This document shows positions 35,014 through 44,700 of a DNA stretch of 64,000 nt, one piece after another (position 1 is the first letter of the stretch; every line of letters begins with the position of its first letter). Made by a program: the position numbers and the translations under genes. Location of the stretch: assembly GCA_029339505.1 (NCBI GenBank), contig JAQISU010000166.1, forward strand, positions 7,163,501 to 7,227,500, read 5' to 3'. Source of the DNA: Unio delphinus (lineage: Eukaryota > Mollusca > Bivalvia > Unionida > Unionidae). The notes beneath the pieces are model-generated. The model did no database searches and was not told where the DNA came from. It saw nothing but the letters and a program-made list of their open reading frames with translations.

Positions 35014-35475
35014 CTATATCGTTCCTGGAATTCGAAGACCCTTTCCGCTGTACCATGAACTCGGGGTTCCTGGTAGTCTTAGACCCTTTCCTTTTTTTTT
35101 ATACCCTTTTCCAGTTGCCTTTTTCAACGCCATTCCTGCCGCGGTACCAATGGCTCCTAACGCTGCTGCCTTCGCTACCGCTGGGGCTGCTGCGGCAATC
35201 AACCCTGGAATCAACCCTAACAACGGGAATATACCACCAGTCTTTTCCATATTACGGATCGCGCTCGTAGAAAGAGTAACCTGAACTCCTTTTTTTTCTT
35301 TCAGCGCTTTATTAAAATGATTAGTTTGAGTTTTCGTCAGCGATAGTTTATTTCCTCCGCCATTCATTTGATTAGGTTTCAGCGTTATTGTGGTTCCGCA
35401 TTGTTTAGCTGATTTGGATTGTAATTTTTTTAGCTGACCAGGTGTCAACGTAACATTGATATTACTATACGACAT
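35014..35475 (-). CDS. Polinton minor virion protein candidate with hydrophobic segment
   Basis: From ATG 35475 (MSYSNINVTLTPGQLKKLQS) it has 153 residues. It belongs to a type I recall from Polintons of cnidarians and other invertebrates: LT--QL--L, then an LSLT--Q strand, then VTLS---I---GG. This is followed by a hydrophobic Ala/Leu/Gly segment (about 82-110) and a Lys/Gly-rich tail. GG-X sites (MNGGG and KTGG) resemble adenain cleavage sites, which would fit a processed protein VI/VII-like component. The ATG ten codons upstream (35505) is less likely. Confidence 0.75.
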   Translation of the reverse strand: MSYSNINVTLTPGQLKKLQSKSAKQCGTTITLKPNQMNGGGNKLSLTKTQTNHFNKALKEKKGVQVTLSTSAIRNMEKTGGIFPLLGLIPGLIAAAAPAVAKAAALGAIGTAAGMALKKATGKGYKKKGKGLRLPGTPSSWYSGKGLRIPGTI

Positions 35476-35521
35476 TATACAAAATAGATTGATTCTAAAT
35501 CGCAAGCGATTCTAAATTCAA

Positions 35522-36970
35522 TTATAGATTTTCAACTGGTGCATCTACTAGTCTCATTCGTCCACCAACACCTTCGAGTATCATTGATTTATCACTAAGA
35601 ATAACAGCAACTGCTCTATAATTCGTGATAAGGAGGGGAGCAACCCCACCAACTGCTGGACCAGTCGGACGGGTTACACGAGCTCGGAAGTGTATATCAA
35701 CTACGGACTGTTTCATCAAGTCAAGATGTTCCAACGAAAAGTAATAAATCGGATACAGACCTTTAAAATCCAATTGTGATATTTGTAGACCAGTATCTAC
35801 ATTTTGATCACGTCCCATAAATGATAGCAATCGATGATAAACTCGTGCAATATGATTGTTTTCATAGTTAAGTTGTATATCCTCTGCTGGTTCTTGTTGT
35901 CCGTTTATTTTCAGCGAGACTTCACTACATCCAATTTTATCAAATATCATATGGGAACGTTCTTGATTATCCAATCGCGCTCTATCCTGTAGAGCAACAA
36001 ATATATGCCGTGGAGCTGAAACACCCTGTCGTGCTGCCAAATGCCATGTAAATATACCATCAATATTAGAATCCATGGTATCTGTGGACGTTGTCAACCA
36101 GCTTAATAATCTCTTTCCCCCTTGATCCATAAATGATAGCAACCGCGGTTCTACTGACAATGATGGAGTCAACACTGGCATCCACAGTGATAGTTTTGAT
36201 AAATTTACTTTACCAGCGGCAACGCCAGCAGCGCGCCAGATTGCATTATTATCATCACCTTTTCTTACTAGTGCTATTGTATGTTTTACTCCATAAATAA
36301 CTTTTCTGACGTTTCTACAAAATCCAAATATATGATGGAGCGGAATCGCACATGAAAATCGTCGACGAGCTCCTTGCAACGTTGCTACTCTTGTTGCAAA
36401 CCCTAAATTGAAATTATTATTAACGCTTCCGAGAATATCAAAGGCAGCAACTGGTATATCTCTATGTTCAGGGGTATCAGGTTGTGCATCTGCAGTACCT
36501 ACTGGAGTACGTATTTTAATATGTGAAATGTGCTCAGCGTGATCAGTAATATCCTTAGAGAACATCATAGATGGACCAGCCGATCTTGTATAATCGTCAG
36601 AGTATCTTGCTAGCCCTAGTATTGTTGTTGCTACATCAACTTCACGTTCAATAGATTCGATTTCTTTTCCATCAATGAGATATCTTGCGCTTTCAAATAA
36701 TGCCATGATACCATTATTGACAAAACCAACTTGGATATTAGCTGCATATGGTGTATTAGCTACAACATCTGTTACAAGTTCACCTTCGACTTCAATAAAG
36801 GCTTCAGCGGGTAAAAAGTATTTACTAGTATCATGAACTTGAAGTTCAATTCTTCCTCGAAGATTAGGTTGTACTGCGTGATAAGCAAAAAATTGATAAT
36901 CACGTACAGAAGTATCTTTAAGCACTGGGGCTTCCATGTCAAATGCAACATCAGGGTTTTGTTTGAACAT
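35522..36970 (-). CDS. Major capsid protein (double jelly-roll type, PY)
   Basis: 482 residues. Its N-terminal third has the typical Polinton capsid pattern: GRIELQVHDTSKYFLPAEAF, IEVEGELV, a NNGIMALFES segment, then ARYLIDGKEIES. Later come beta-rich stretches such as CAIPLHHIFGFCRN and LKINGQQEP. This family forms pseudo-hexameric trimers with two jelly rolls per chain. The identification rests on remembered family patterns and on its place upstream of the minor virion protein and protease. No internal stop. Confidence 0.88.
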   Translation of the reverse strand: MFKQNPDVAFDMEAPVLKDTSVRDYQFFAYHAVQPNLRGRIELQVHDTSKYFLPAEAFIEVEGELVTDVVANTPYAANIQVGFVNNGIMALFESARYLIDGKEIESIEREVDVATTILGLARYSDDYTRSAGPSMMFSKDITDHAEHISHIKIRTPVGTADAQPDTPEHRDIPVAAFDILGSVNNNFNLGFATRVATLQGARRRFSCAIPLHHIFGFCRNVRKVIYGVKHTIALVRKGDDNNAIWRAAGVAAGKVNLSKLSLWMPVLTPSLSVEPRLLSFMDQGGKRLLSWLTTSTDTMDSNIDGIFTWHLAARQGVSAPRHIFVALQDRARLDNQERSHMIFDKIGCSEVSLKINGQQEPAEDIQLNYENNHIARVYHRLLSFMGRDQNVDTGLQISQLDFKGLYPIYYFSLEHLDLMKQSVVDIHFRARVTRPTGPAVGGVAPLLITNYRAVAVILSDKSMILEGVGGRMRLVDAPVENL

Positions 36971-37035
36971 TTTTTATTATATATCCGATGGTCTAAATCA
37001 AAAATTCTGAAAGAATTCTGAAGGAATTTTGAATT

Positions 37036-37221
37036 GAAAACCCCAGGAATTCATTTAGAGAAAATCGATTTTCATGAAATTATGTCGACGGATTAGCCAA
37101 AAAACAATACAAAATCAATAAAAAAAACATCGAAAATTCGATGAAACAACATATTTTTAGCCTCACATGATAAAAAATCTGATCAAAATCGATTTTCTCT
37201 AAATGAATTCCTTGGGTTTTC
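37036..37221. repeat. Inverted repeat, 37-bp arms
   Basis: Arms at 37036-37072 and 37185-37221 are complementary except for one base and share the core GAATTCATTTAGAGAAAATC. A direct repeat (CGATTTTCATGAAATT-TGTC with GACGGATT) starts at about 37065 and 37227. The module fills the gap upstream of the capsid gene and may hold its promoter or a structured element. Confidence 0.8.
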
Positions 37222-37386
37222 ATCCTCGATTTTCATGAAATTTTGTCGACGGATTGCATAAAAACACTAGAAAAATGAGTAAAAACACTAGAAAAATGAG
37301 TAAAAAAAGTAAAAAATCTAACAAAATTAGCAAATTATAAATATTTTATAATATAAAAAAATTATTTAGTTGGGTGTATTTTAATA
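37222..37386. repeat. Short tandem repeats upstream of the capsid module
   Basis: AAAAACACTAGAAAAATGAG occurs twice in a row (about 37259-37300). A very AT-rich stretch at 37330-37370 follows. It is part of the roughly 660-bp gene-poor gap between the capsid gene and the 160-aa gene. Confidence 0.6.
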
Positions 37387-37659
37387 ATGATGATGAAAAT
37401 ATCTGATAATGAAGATAGCGTTAGTAGAATCACAAGTGATTCTGACATTAATGTTTCTGATACAAGTGATTCTGACACAAATATTTCTAATGCTAGTGTT
37501 TCTACAATAACCATAACAACTGAGCATCCTATTCAAATAAATAGAATCACAAGTGATTCTGACACAAATATTAGAAACACTAGTGTTTCTACAATAACTA
37601 TAATAATTGGAAATCCTGTTCAAATAAATATTTCTAACGTTTCCGGCGAATCTTCTTAA
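37387..37659 (+). other. Repeat-built open frame, 90 codons, doubtful gene
   Basis: A plus-strand frame made of two copies of a Ser/Thr/Asn/Asp-rich unit (RITSDSDTNI-NTSVSTITI). It includes a perfect 16-bp palindrome at 37574-37589 and runs 26 bp into the opposite gene's end. The minus strand is also open here, so repeat structure and not selection may keep it open. Confidence 0.35.
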
Positions 37660-38116
37660 AACCACTTCCCGGAAGCCCACTTCCGGCTATCATATTTGCT
37701 GTTATATTATCCTGGGCGTTAGTCATTAACGACTGTAGTTTTTTATCCACGGCGTTATTTATTATTTTACTAACCTGTGTAGGCATTACTGCAGTAGATG
37801 GCAGTGAAGTCATTCCGACACTAGTGTTTCTAATGCTAGCATTTCTACGTCGAACTAGCGCTGTTAGTTTATCCCGAGCGGCTGAAAATGCCTTACTAGC
37901 AAGATCACCAACAGTGTTAATACCCTTATCTCGGATAACATCAATTGCTTTCATTGCTGCCTGTTTTGCAAATGGAGCCACTTTTGGAGCCATTCTTGAA
38001 AATAATCCCATTATAGTATTACCGAGACCATCTCCATAGTATACTCGGTATTTTGGTAATCGTGAGTTTACCACGTAGACACTAGTTGGTTTATCATGGT
38101 TGTAGTGTATGATCAT
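37634..38116 (-). CDS. Polinton basic protein, 160 aa, probable core/minor capsid
   Basis: Not recognised by family. N-terminus MIIHYNHDKPTSVYVV, then VYYGDGLGNTIMGLFSR, which could be an adenain-type cleavage region. A helical Ala/Lys-rich middle (about 42-90) follows, then the palindrome-derived stretch RRRNASIRNTSV. The tail is Gly/Pro/basic, ending KKIRRKR. This resembles a precursor of a protein VI/X-like virion component, by inference. It is in line with the capsid genes on the minus strand. Confidence 0.72.
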   Translation of the reverse strand: MIIHYNHDKPTSVYVVNSRLPKYRVYYGDGLGNTIMGLFSRMAPKVAPFAKQAAMKAIDVIRDKGINTVGDLASKAFSAARDKLTALVRRRNASIRNTSVGMTSLPSTAVMPTQVSKIINNAVDKKLQSLMTNAQDNITANMIAGSGLPGSGFKKIRRKR

Positions 38117-38126
38117 TCTCTATATA

Positions 38127-38144
38127 GAAATGCTTTAGCATTTC
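38127..38144. repeat. Hairpin GAAATGCT-TT-AGCATTTC
   Basis: An 8-bp perfect stem directly upstream (minus strand) of the 160-aa gene, beside TATATA. A second small hairpin (AAATCC-GTA-GGATTT) follows at 38160-38174. Confidence 0.6.
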
Positions 38145-38184
38145 CAATTATCTAATCGCAAAATCCGTAGGATTTCCAGTGACA

Positions 38185-39306
38185 TTAGTCACTATGATAA
38201 CCGTAGAAATTCGAAGAATTTTCGGCTAACTCTTCAATGAAATCTCTATATGTTGCAATATCCATGATACCACCTTGAAATAACCTCCTACAGATATCAG
38301 CTGCTTCATTGATTATTTCTGGTGAGTTATTCCCGGCTCGTTTTCCTCCTACAAGTATTTCTAATCGTGCTATATCACCGAGAATATTGCCGGGACATGT
38401 TACACTAGCGTGAAAATCTATAGGATTTTTACCAACTAAACCACTACCCTTTTTTTTAGTTGTACCAGTTGCACCCTTCAGAGTTTTCAACTCTGGAGTT
38501 TTACTCTGGGAATCAGCCTCTGCCATTATTTGTATTTCATCAGGGATTGGGTCTGCTGTGTATGCTGGTGGTGCTACTGTGACCCCCTTTACCATAGCTA
38601 GAAATTGGTCATAATCAGATTTTATTTCTTTTGTGATTTTGTTTTTCCTCTTGTTTGCTAAAAACACCTTATTTGCCCAAAGGATTTTATTGTTTATAAA
38701 ATCTTTAGACGTGTCGTCTATTAAATACTTATTTCTCTTATCTTTTTTAATGTTGTCGTTGGTAAATGTAGCTAATCCAGCAAGTGTTGGGATATTTCTG
38801 ATTGTATTTAACGCATCAACTGTAAATATATTTTCAGGATTATAGTCCCTCCTTGGAACAGCTTCTTCTTGTTGTTCTTCTTCTTCTTCAGGTGGAAATG
38901 CTTGCGTTTCTAGTGAGGAAATATCAACATCACCTAATCGTTCAATTTCTTCCTGAAGTTCTCGTTGTTGTTTTCGTTCTTGTTCTCGTTGTTCTATAGC
39001 ATCTACAAAACCAGCAGGAAGTGTTTGTAATGACTTTTTCGTTTGTTTAGTTCGTTTTGATATTTTCTCTAACACAGGGAGAAAGGACTCTTTTTGCGTG
39101 CTTTCTTGTTTAGAGATTGCTGTTTTCACACCCTCAGTTGCACTAACAATAGGTTTGAAGAGTTGTTCTGTATCCTCTGTGAAGTCGGTGGCCATTGATT
39201 GCCGTTGTTGAAGTTTTTCACGGATTCTATCACGAAGGGGTAATATTTTCTTAAGAGCTTCAAGTCTTTCTCTAGCTAATCTCGTTGTTAATGATTCTCC
39301 TACCAT
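38185..39306 (-). CDS. Polinton protein, 373 aa, coiled coil plus conserved C-terminal region
   Basis: N-terminal half is charged and coiled-coil-prone (about 10-130, ending in a Glu/Gln-rich run PPEEEEEQQEE). The middle is Lys-rich. The C-terminal 70 residues read ILGDIARLEILVGGKRAGNN, SPEIINEAADICRRLF and MDIATYRDFIEEL, a pattern I recall from uncharacterised invertebrate Polinton proteins. Function unknown; scaffold or minor virion protein is a reasonable guess from its place in the structural block. Confidence 0.72.
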   Translation of the reverse strand: MVGESLTTRLARERLEALKKILPLRDRIREKLQQRQSMATDFTEDTEQLFKPIVSATEGVKTAISKQESTQKESFLPVLEKISKRTKQTKKSLQTLPAGFVDAIEQREQERKQQRELQEEIERLGDVDISSLETQAFPPEEEEEQQEEAVPRRDYNPENIFTVDALNTIRNIPTLAGLATFTNDNIKKDKRNKYLIDDTSKDFINNKILWANKVFLANKRKNKITKEIKSDYDQFLAMVKGVTVAPPAYTADPIPDEIQIMAEADSQSKTPELKTLKGATGTTKKKGSGLVGKNPIDFHASVTCPGNILGDIARLEILVGGKRAGNNSPEIINEAADICRRLFQGGIMDIATYRDFIEELAENSSNFYGYHSD

Positions 39307-39484
39307 TATTAAAAGAGTATTACTATTGTCAAATTGCTTTGCAATTTTTAATTAAAAAATCCAAAGCATTTTAGAAATGCAAATCACTAACTAAAAAATG
39401 CAAATCATTTTAATACTTCCTTGTTGTTATACACATAATTTTACTTCCTCATACCGTATCGGTTATACAAACAAAGGAGGCTCT

Positions 39485-39853
39485 CTACGCGTGGGGCTCA
39501 TCACCTTCAGAGTTTTCCATTAATGTTTTTAATTGTCTCACTTTACAATTAATAAGTCTCTTTTGTTCATATTCTAATCCTAATTGCTTACGTACACGTT
39601 CAACGATGCTACATAATGGTACGAAGACATTAACATCTTCAGTATTTACTAAGCTCTCACGTATAAGCTTTTGGATATTCTTAATTAAAAAATATTTCTT
39701 AGATAGGACATATTTTCCTGTCTGTTCTGCAAATTGTATATCCTCGAAATTGGTCATAATTTGATCACAATCCAAACCTGAACATAATTTTACATTTTCA
39801 TCCTTCAACTTGTTGATTTCAATAATAATCAATTTGAGATTTTCAAGATTCAT
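39485..39853 (-). CDS. Small Polinton protein, 122 aa, unknown
   Basis: The start at 39853 (MNLENLKLIIIEINKLKD) is chosen because TATATATA lies immediately before it and the longer frame to 39949 is AT-repeat translation. Mostly helical and charged, with Cys residues at LCSGLDCD, PLCSIVERV and INCKVRQ. No family recognised. It is the first gene of the structural block, next to the large non-coding gap. Confidence 0.55.
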   Translation of the reverse strand: MNLENLKLIIIEINKLKDENVKLCSGLDCDQIMTNFEDIQFAEQTGKYVLSKKYFLIKNIQKLIRESLVNTEDVNVFVPLCSIVERVRKQLGLEYEQKRLINCKVRQLKTLMENSEGDEPHA

Positions 39854-40150
39854 ATATATATAAAAATATATTTGTTTAAATGCAAAGTATTTCAAATACA
39901 AAATATGAAAATTCTTTAGAATTAAAAATGCAAAGTATTTCAAATACAAAGTATTTCAAATACAAAGTATTTTAAAATGAATTCTGGATACACTAAGGTG
40001 TTGATCATCTTAGTATACCCAGAAGCTTAATGCGATTATAGGTGATTATGATTATATATAATGAATGAAGACGGCACAATTCACCGTTTGAACCCCCTTG
40101 GTGTTTTATACATCAAGCAGCGCTCAACGGTTACAACCGACAAACACATA

Positions 40151-40312
40151 ACAATAGATTATAGGTGAACAATGAATGAATTGATTTCAATGACAATGCG
40201 ACGGTACAACAATAGATTATAGGTGAACAATGAATGAATTGATTTCAATGACAATGACGACGGTACAACAATAGATTATAGGTGAACAATGAATTGATTT
40301 CAATGACAATGG
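40151..40312. repeat. Tandem repeat, three units of about 56 bp
   Basis: Units share ACAATAGATTATAGGTGAAC, AATGAATTGATTTCAATGAC and, between copies, GACGGTAC. Confidence 0.9.
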
Positions 40313-40331
40313 ATGACGCGGGCTATTCTAC

Positions 40332-40432
40332 ATTCAAGTGTAAACAAAACCGCAAAATCGAAACTTTGGTTTTGAATGTCAATAATAACGTTCATACCAC
40401 GTGTGACGGTGTGGTTTTGTTTACACTTGAAT
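40332..40432. repeat. 20-bp inverted repeat around a 61-bp spacer
   Basis: ATTCAAGTGTAAACAAAACC at 40332-40351 and its exact reverse complement at 40413-40432; the spacer includes CCACGTGTGACGG. Confidence 0.85.
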
Positions 40433-40713
40433 TTCGGCTAAATGCCCAATTATAATAAGAACGAATTTGTATATATACACTCATTACGACGAGGTGATAT
40501 AAAATAGGTGTAGTGATTGTAATTATTTGTTTGTTTATTAGCGATCACTGACAACGTTGAAAACACGCATAATACTTGAAACAGACATTAAAAAAAATGT
40601 TTAAATACGACGTGTTTATAAAACAGTTCTGTTAATACTTGAAAAAAGACAAAATTGATTGTGTTTTGTTCAGATTTCATAATAGCGAAACTAACCAATC
40701 AAAATCAATGTTA

Positions 40714-40729
40714 GAAACGCTAGCGTTTC
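40714..40729. repeat. Perfect 16-bp palindrome GAAACGCTAGCGTTTC
   Basis: The same 16 bases occur at 44191-44206 inside the PolB-helicase gene, and close variants lie at seven or so other places in the element. Confidence 0.9.
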
Positions 40730-40872
40730 CATGTTTAAGATCCGTAACTCTGTCGTTGATTATTTGTCACACGCGTTATACCTAACGGAGTTATCTCCCA
40801 TGTGAAATTGCAAAATTGAAGATTTTCAATGGAAATTCTTTCACAATTTCACGAAGCAATTTCCAATGCAAA

Positions 40873-41367
40873 TTATACATAAACAAACCGAATTTTGTTT
40901 TTTAAACACTTTGAAAAAGCGGTCTTATAAATTCCCTCTGCTACTTTTTGTACCGAGGAGGAGGTAATATCGAAATACTTACCAGCTTCTGACATTGATT
41001 GAAATACCATTTCCTTGTTATTTTCAGTATTAAACGATCTTACTGGTCTCTTCCCAATTGATTTACAAGTACCAGTATTTCCAGATGCAGTATTCTCACT
41101 TTGTGTAACAGCTCGTAAATTATTCAAAGAATTATGTGTCCTAATACCATCAATATGATCAATAACAAAACCATCCTTGATTAATCCATTATACACTTCA
41201 TAAACGAAACGGTGATTGAGATACATTTTCCCTCCAGCACTAAACGTCAAATACCCTATACCATTATCCCGTCCAACAGATTTCCTATTTTTACTGTGTC
41301 TAACAACACCATCACGAGAAGCTTCGTAATTTTTAATAACAGGATGTCTTTGAAATTCTTGGCTCAT
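40873..41367 (-). CDS. HNH homing-type endonuclease with NUMOD motifs
   Basis: 164 residues. A NUMOD4-like start (VIKNYEASRDGVVRHSKNRK) is followed by an HNH core: H52 in NHRFVYEVYNG, H71 in VIDHIDG, then N82/N83 in NSLNNLRAVTQSEN. After it comes a NUMOD1/IENR1-like DNA-binding helix (FQSMSEAGKYFDITSSSVQK, about 122-141). This is the architecture of phage and giant-virus free-standing homing endonucleases. It stands alone, not inside an intron, beside the candidate control region. TATATATAATATAT precedes its ATG. Confidence 0.88.
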   Translation of the reverse strand: MSQEFQRHPVIKNYEASRDGVVRHSKNRKSVGRDNGIGYLTFSAGGKMYLNHRFVYEVYNGLIKDGFVIDHIDGIRTHNSLNNLRAVTQSENTASGNTGTCKSIGKRPVRSFNTENNKEMVFQSMSEAGKYFDITSSSVQKVAEGIYKTAFSKCLKNKIRFVYV

Positions 41368-41384
41368 TTGTATATATAATATAT

Positions 41385-41726
41385 CTATTTGTCTAATTCG
41401 TTAATTGGCTGAATTATAACATTGGCAAATCTGCCTAAGTAATCTTGAGCAGTTTTTATGATTTTGTCATTGGCAACGTCATTGACGTCGTCAGGATTTT
41501 TGATTCTTCGCTTGTCATAATAACGTTTTAACTCTCTATAACGCTTACCCCCGCAATTAATGCATAACTGCGACTTGCCTCTTACACCTACCCCACAATG
41601 CAAGCATGGTAAAGGCCCCTCCGAACCGTTTCTCACACTCTGCATATGATACCCACAGAATTCATTTCTACATGATTTGTTACACGGAGTCTTTGATCCA
41701 ATCATAAGCCATTTGCAATGATTCAT
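41385..41726 (-). CDS. Cys-rich zinc-binding protein, 113 aa
   Basis: Two probable zinc clusters: C4, C15, C19, C24 and H27, then C41, C44, C55 and C58 (PCLHCGVGVRGKSQLCINCG). A basic linker and a helical tail follow. Similar small Cys-rich proteins accompany PolB in other invertebrate Polintons, as far as I recall. Function unknown; nucleic-acid binding is likely. Divergent from PolB, with 42 bp between the two preferred starts. Confidence 0.75.
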   Translation of the reverse strand: MNHCKWLMIGSKTPCNKSCRNEFCGYHMQSVRNGSEGPLPCLHCGVGVRGKSQLCINCGGKRYRELKRYYDKRRIKNPDDVNDVANDKIIKTAQDYLGRFANVIIQPINELDK

Positions 41727-41768
41727 TATATAAAATTTTCTTATTTAAATACTTGTTTTAATTATAAT
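41727..41768. promoter_or_regulatory. Divergent promoter region, zinc protein / PolB
   Basis: The 42-bp gap contains TATATAAAATTTTC, readable as a TATA box on both strands, about 35 bp upstream of the PolB ATG at 41769 and directly upstream of the zinc-protein ATG at 41726. Confidence 0.45.
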
Positions 41769-44700
41769 ATGAAGGAGTTCAAGAGATTATCGAAAATTAA
41801 GCCTTGGAAAAATGTTAGATTTAATCTCGATAGAATCTCTGATATACCTAAAAGTCTAGTAGATGATAAACCACTATTGAGTAAAATCAGCGACTGTTTT
41901 AATGAGTTTAAGCGTGATGGAGCATCTCATACGTGGTCGACATTTCGAATTATTGATGAAGATGTCAATATACCCATAATTGATGCTACTATGAATGATA
42001 TAAGAGCAGCTGTGATACTTTCACACCTTGGTGAAATTGCAAAGCAATTTCTACGGAGGTATTTTTTTAGAATAAAATTCATTATCGAAGAGGAAGGTGA
42101 ATGGATTATCAGAGATAAATTTGACCCAATCCTTAAGGATAAAAAAACTGTTATTGTGAGTAGAGATTCCAAACCAGGAATTCTAACTGGAATTGACAAA
42201 CCATACTATGAGAAATCTTACCCTGTAACAGCAGTTGTGTATGGGTTATATCCAATAAATAATAATCCTAATATTGCAAAACTAGCTCCGATGTTTTCAT
42301 CATCAGTGGCTTTGCCACTTAATTGTGTAGCAACACGGTTAATTGAACACTTTACAAATGCATCCCGGGGAAACAAATTAACTGATCTACGAAGAAAAAA
42401 AATAACCGAATGGGAACTAACAGTGAATCAACATGGAGCAACGATTTCCGATATAGCTAAATTAGAAGCATTATTAAAATTTCCAATATCGGTAGCGACA
42501 ATAACCGGAGAAGTATTATACGAACCGAAATATCAATCGCGAGGAGCTCCAATTGAAATTATTGATCATAACAAACACGCGTGGACACCCGCGGTAAATA
42601 TATTTCCACGAGAAAGAACTGTTCGATATATCCCTAAAGAATTTTCTAGGGATGGTTTCTATGAAGAGAAATTATTTGATGCTATTCACGCGTTAACCAA
42701 AGACGACCCTGTGTCAGTATGGTTACTCAGGAGTAATGAGGATCCGGAAATAGGATTTGATCAGTTTGTAAAACCAAATGGTGAATTATATCGAACTGAA
42801 GAATTAGATACTAGAATGAGAAAAATCGCTAATGAGTATTTAGAAGGAAACACTAGCATTTCTACAGAAAAACTACTTACGGATAGTTTTACTATTCCAT
42901 CAGTGGTAGCTCACTTTGCAAGAGAAAAAAACTCATGGCGTCCAACACGAAGTGATTTTCTCAATGACGTGAAGTTGAGTTGCGTCGAATTTGGTCATGG
43001 AGGATTGTGGAATACGAAATACTCACGTGATGGTATGATTTCAATTGATATATCCGCGTGTTATCCTGGAAGTTTTCTCGGATATGGAGAATGCTCTGAG
43101 TACTTCAAACGATTTGGACATCCCACACATGAAATGACTCGTGTTGCGATTAATGGTCCATTGCCTGATTTTGATTTAACCGGGTTCGCTCGTGTGATAT
43201 CATTCGAATTAGCTACAGGGTTACATCCGTGTAGTTATCTTTGGCTTGGTAGACATATGTATGAAAAAGCGTGGATGCCAATTGTGCTATTGCGGTATAT
43301 GATCGATTGTGGTATGCTAATATCGTTAATTGTCAGTGAAGCGATTATTTGTTATAACGCTCAGAAAGATGTTTGGTTACCAAAACCTGATCTAGAAAAA
43401 ATAATTAACGAACAACGAAAACAATTTCTAGATGGAAATTCGAAGAATTTCAGCGAGGAACAAATCATAGATTGGTCTAAGAAATTATTCGAAGGTAGTA
43501 ATAGAGAGGCTAAAGATCTCGGACGAAAAATAATCGGTAAATTCACTCAAGGTGGAAGATTTGATAATGCAAAATACTCTTCTAGATTAATCATAGACGA
43601 TGAAGAATACAATTTCATAATATCTGATTTAATAAAAAAAGGGAAATTTGTAACCCGTAAGAACGCTTTTCTATCAGGGGAATTAGATGAGGAAGCTTAC
43701 AAATCTGCGAGCGGAACTAATAATGTTTGGGTAGATGATGTCCTTCGAAATGGTAAGAAATTAGGTACGGTTGTTACCTACTGTGATGGAAAAAGTTGTC
43801 AATACACACAATTGAGAAGTTCTATGCTAGCCTATTCTTGTATTAATCTATTCTCGATGATAAATAGATTTCCTAATACCGCGGTTAGAGTAGCTACTGA
43901 TTCGATGTATATCCATGAAAAATACAAATCAGATGTAGCTAAATTCACAGATCCTAAGGAAGCGTGGGGAAATTGGAGGTTTAAAAAAGAAACACTACAT
44001 GAGTATTGTAAATCCGCAGACGTTGCTATGGATGATAAATACTTGAAAAGTAACCATAATATCTCAGAGATTCAATCAGAATTTTCTACTGCACCGCCCG
44101 TATCAGATCCGATTTGTAGATACAAGACAGTTTATTTAAACGGCTGTGGTGGATCAGGAAAGACAACTCGTGCAATCGAATTATTCCGTAGAAACGCTAG
44201 CGTTTCTAACATGATTGTGTTAACACCAACTCACAGACTCGCCAGAGAGATGATAGCGCGGGGGGTAAAAGCCTGTACTTATCACAGCTTCTTTCGATGG
44301 AAAGGCGATACATGGACTCCTGATCGAATGGGCGATAAATTTATTCCTGAAATAATAATCTGGGATGAAATATGCACGGTATCATTGACAGTATTACAGA
44401 TATTTCTTGAATGGTTGTTATTGAAAAATACAAAAGTCGTCATGTGCGGGGATCACGGCCAACCGCAGCCATTTGTTGGTGGATCTCCACATGAATGGTT
44501 AAAGGGGTTTGTAGATTATTATGAAGAGATTAATACCGACCATAGATCACTTGATGAACAATTACGAGAATTCAAAGCGCTAATTAGATTACAACCGGAT
44601 AAAATCCAATGTGAAATAGCGCGTGAAATAATTTCAGAAACTCCCATGAATGATTTTTGGGAAATGTGGAAGCCAAATGATTTAATAATCGCGAGTAGAA

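Larger units (their letters stand above)
39854..40872. other. Polinton non-coding region, candidate control/origin region
   Basis: The longest gene-free stretch of the element. It has copies of CAAAGTATTTCAAATA (39880-39975), three tandem units of about 56 bp (40151-40312), a 20-bp inverted repeat (40332-40351 with 40413-40432) and a perfect palindrome at 40714-40729. No ORF of note. Confidence 0.7.

Noticed and set aside
37381..37680. 99-aa minus-strand frame opposite the repeat-built ORF
   Set aside because: Open only because of the internal duplication; overlaps the end of the 160-aa gene on the same strand.
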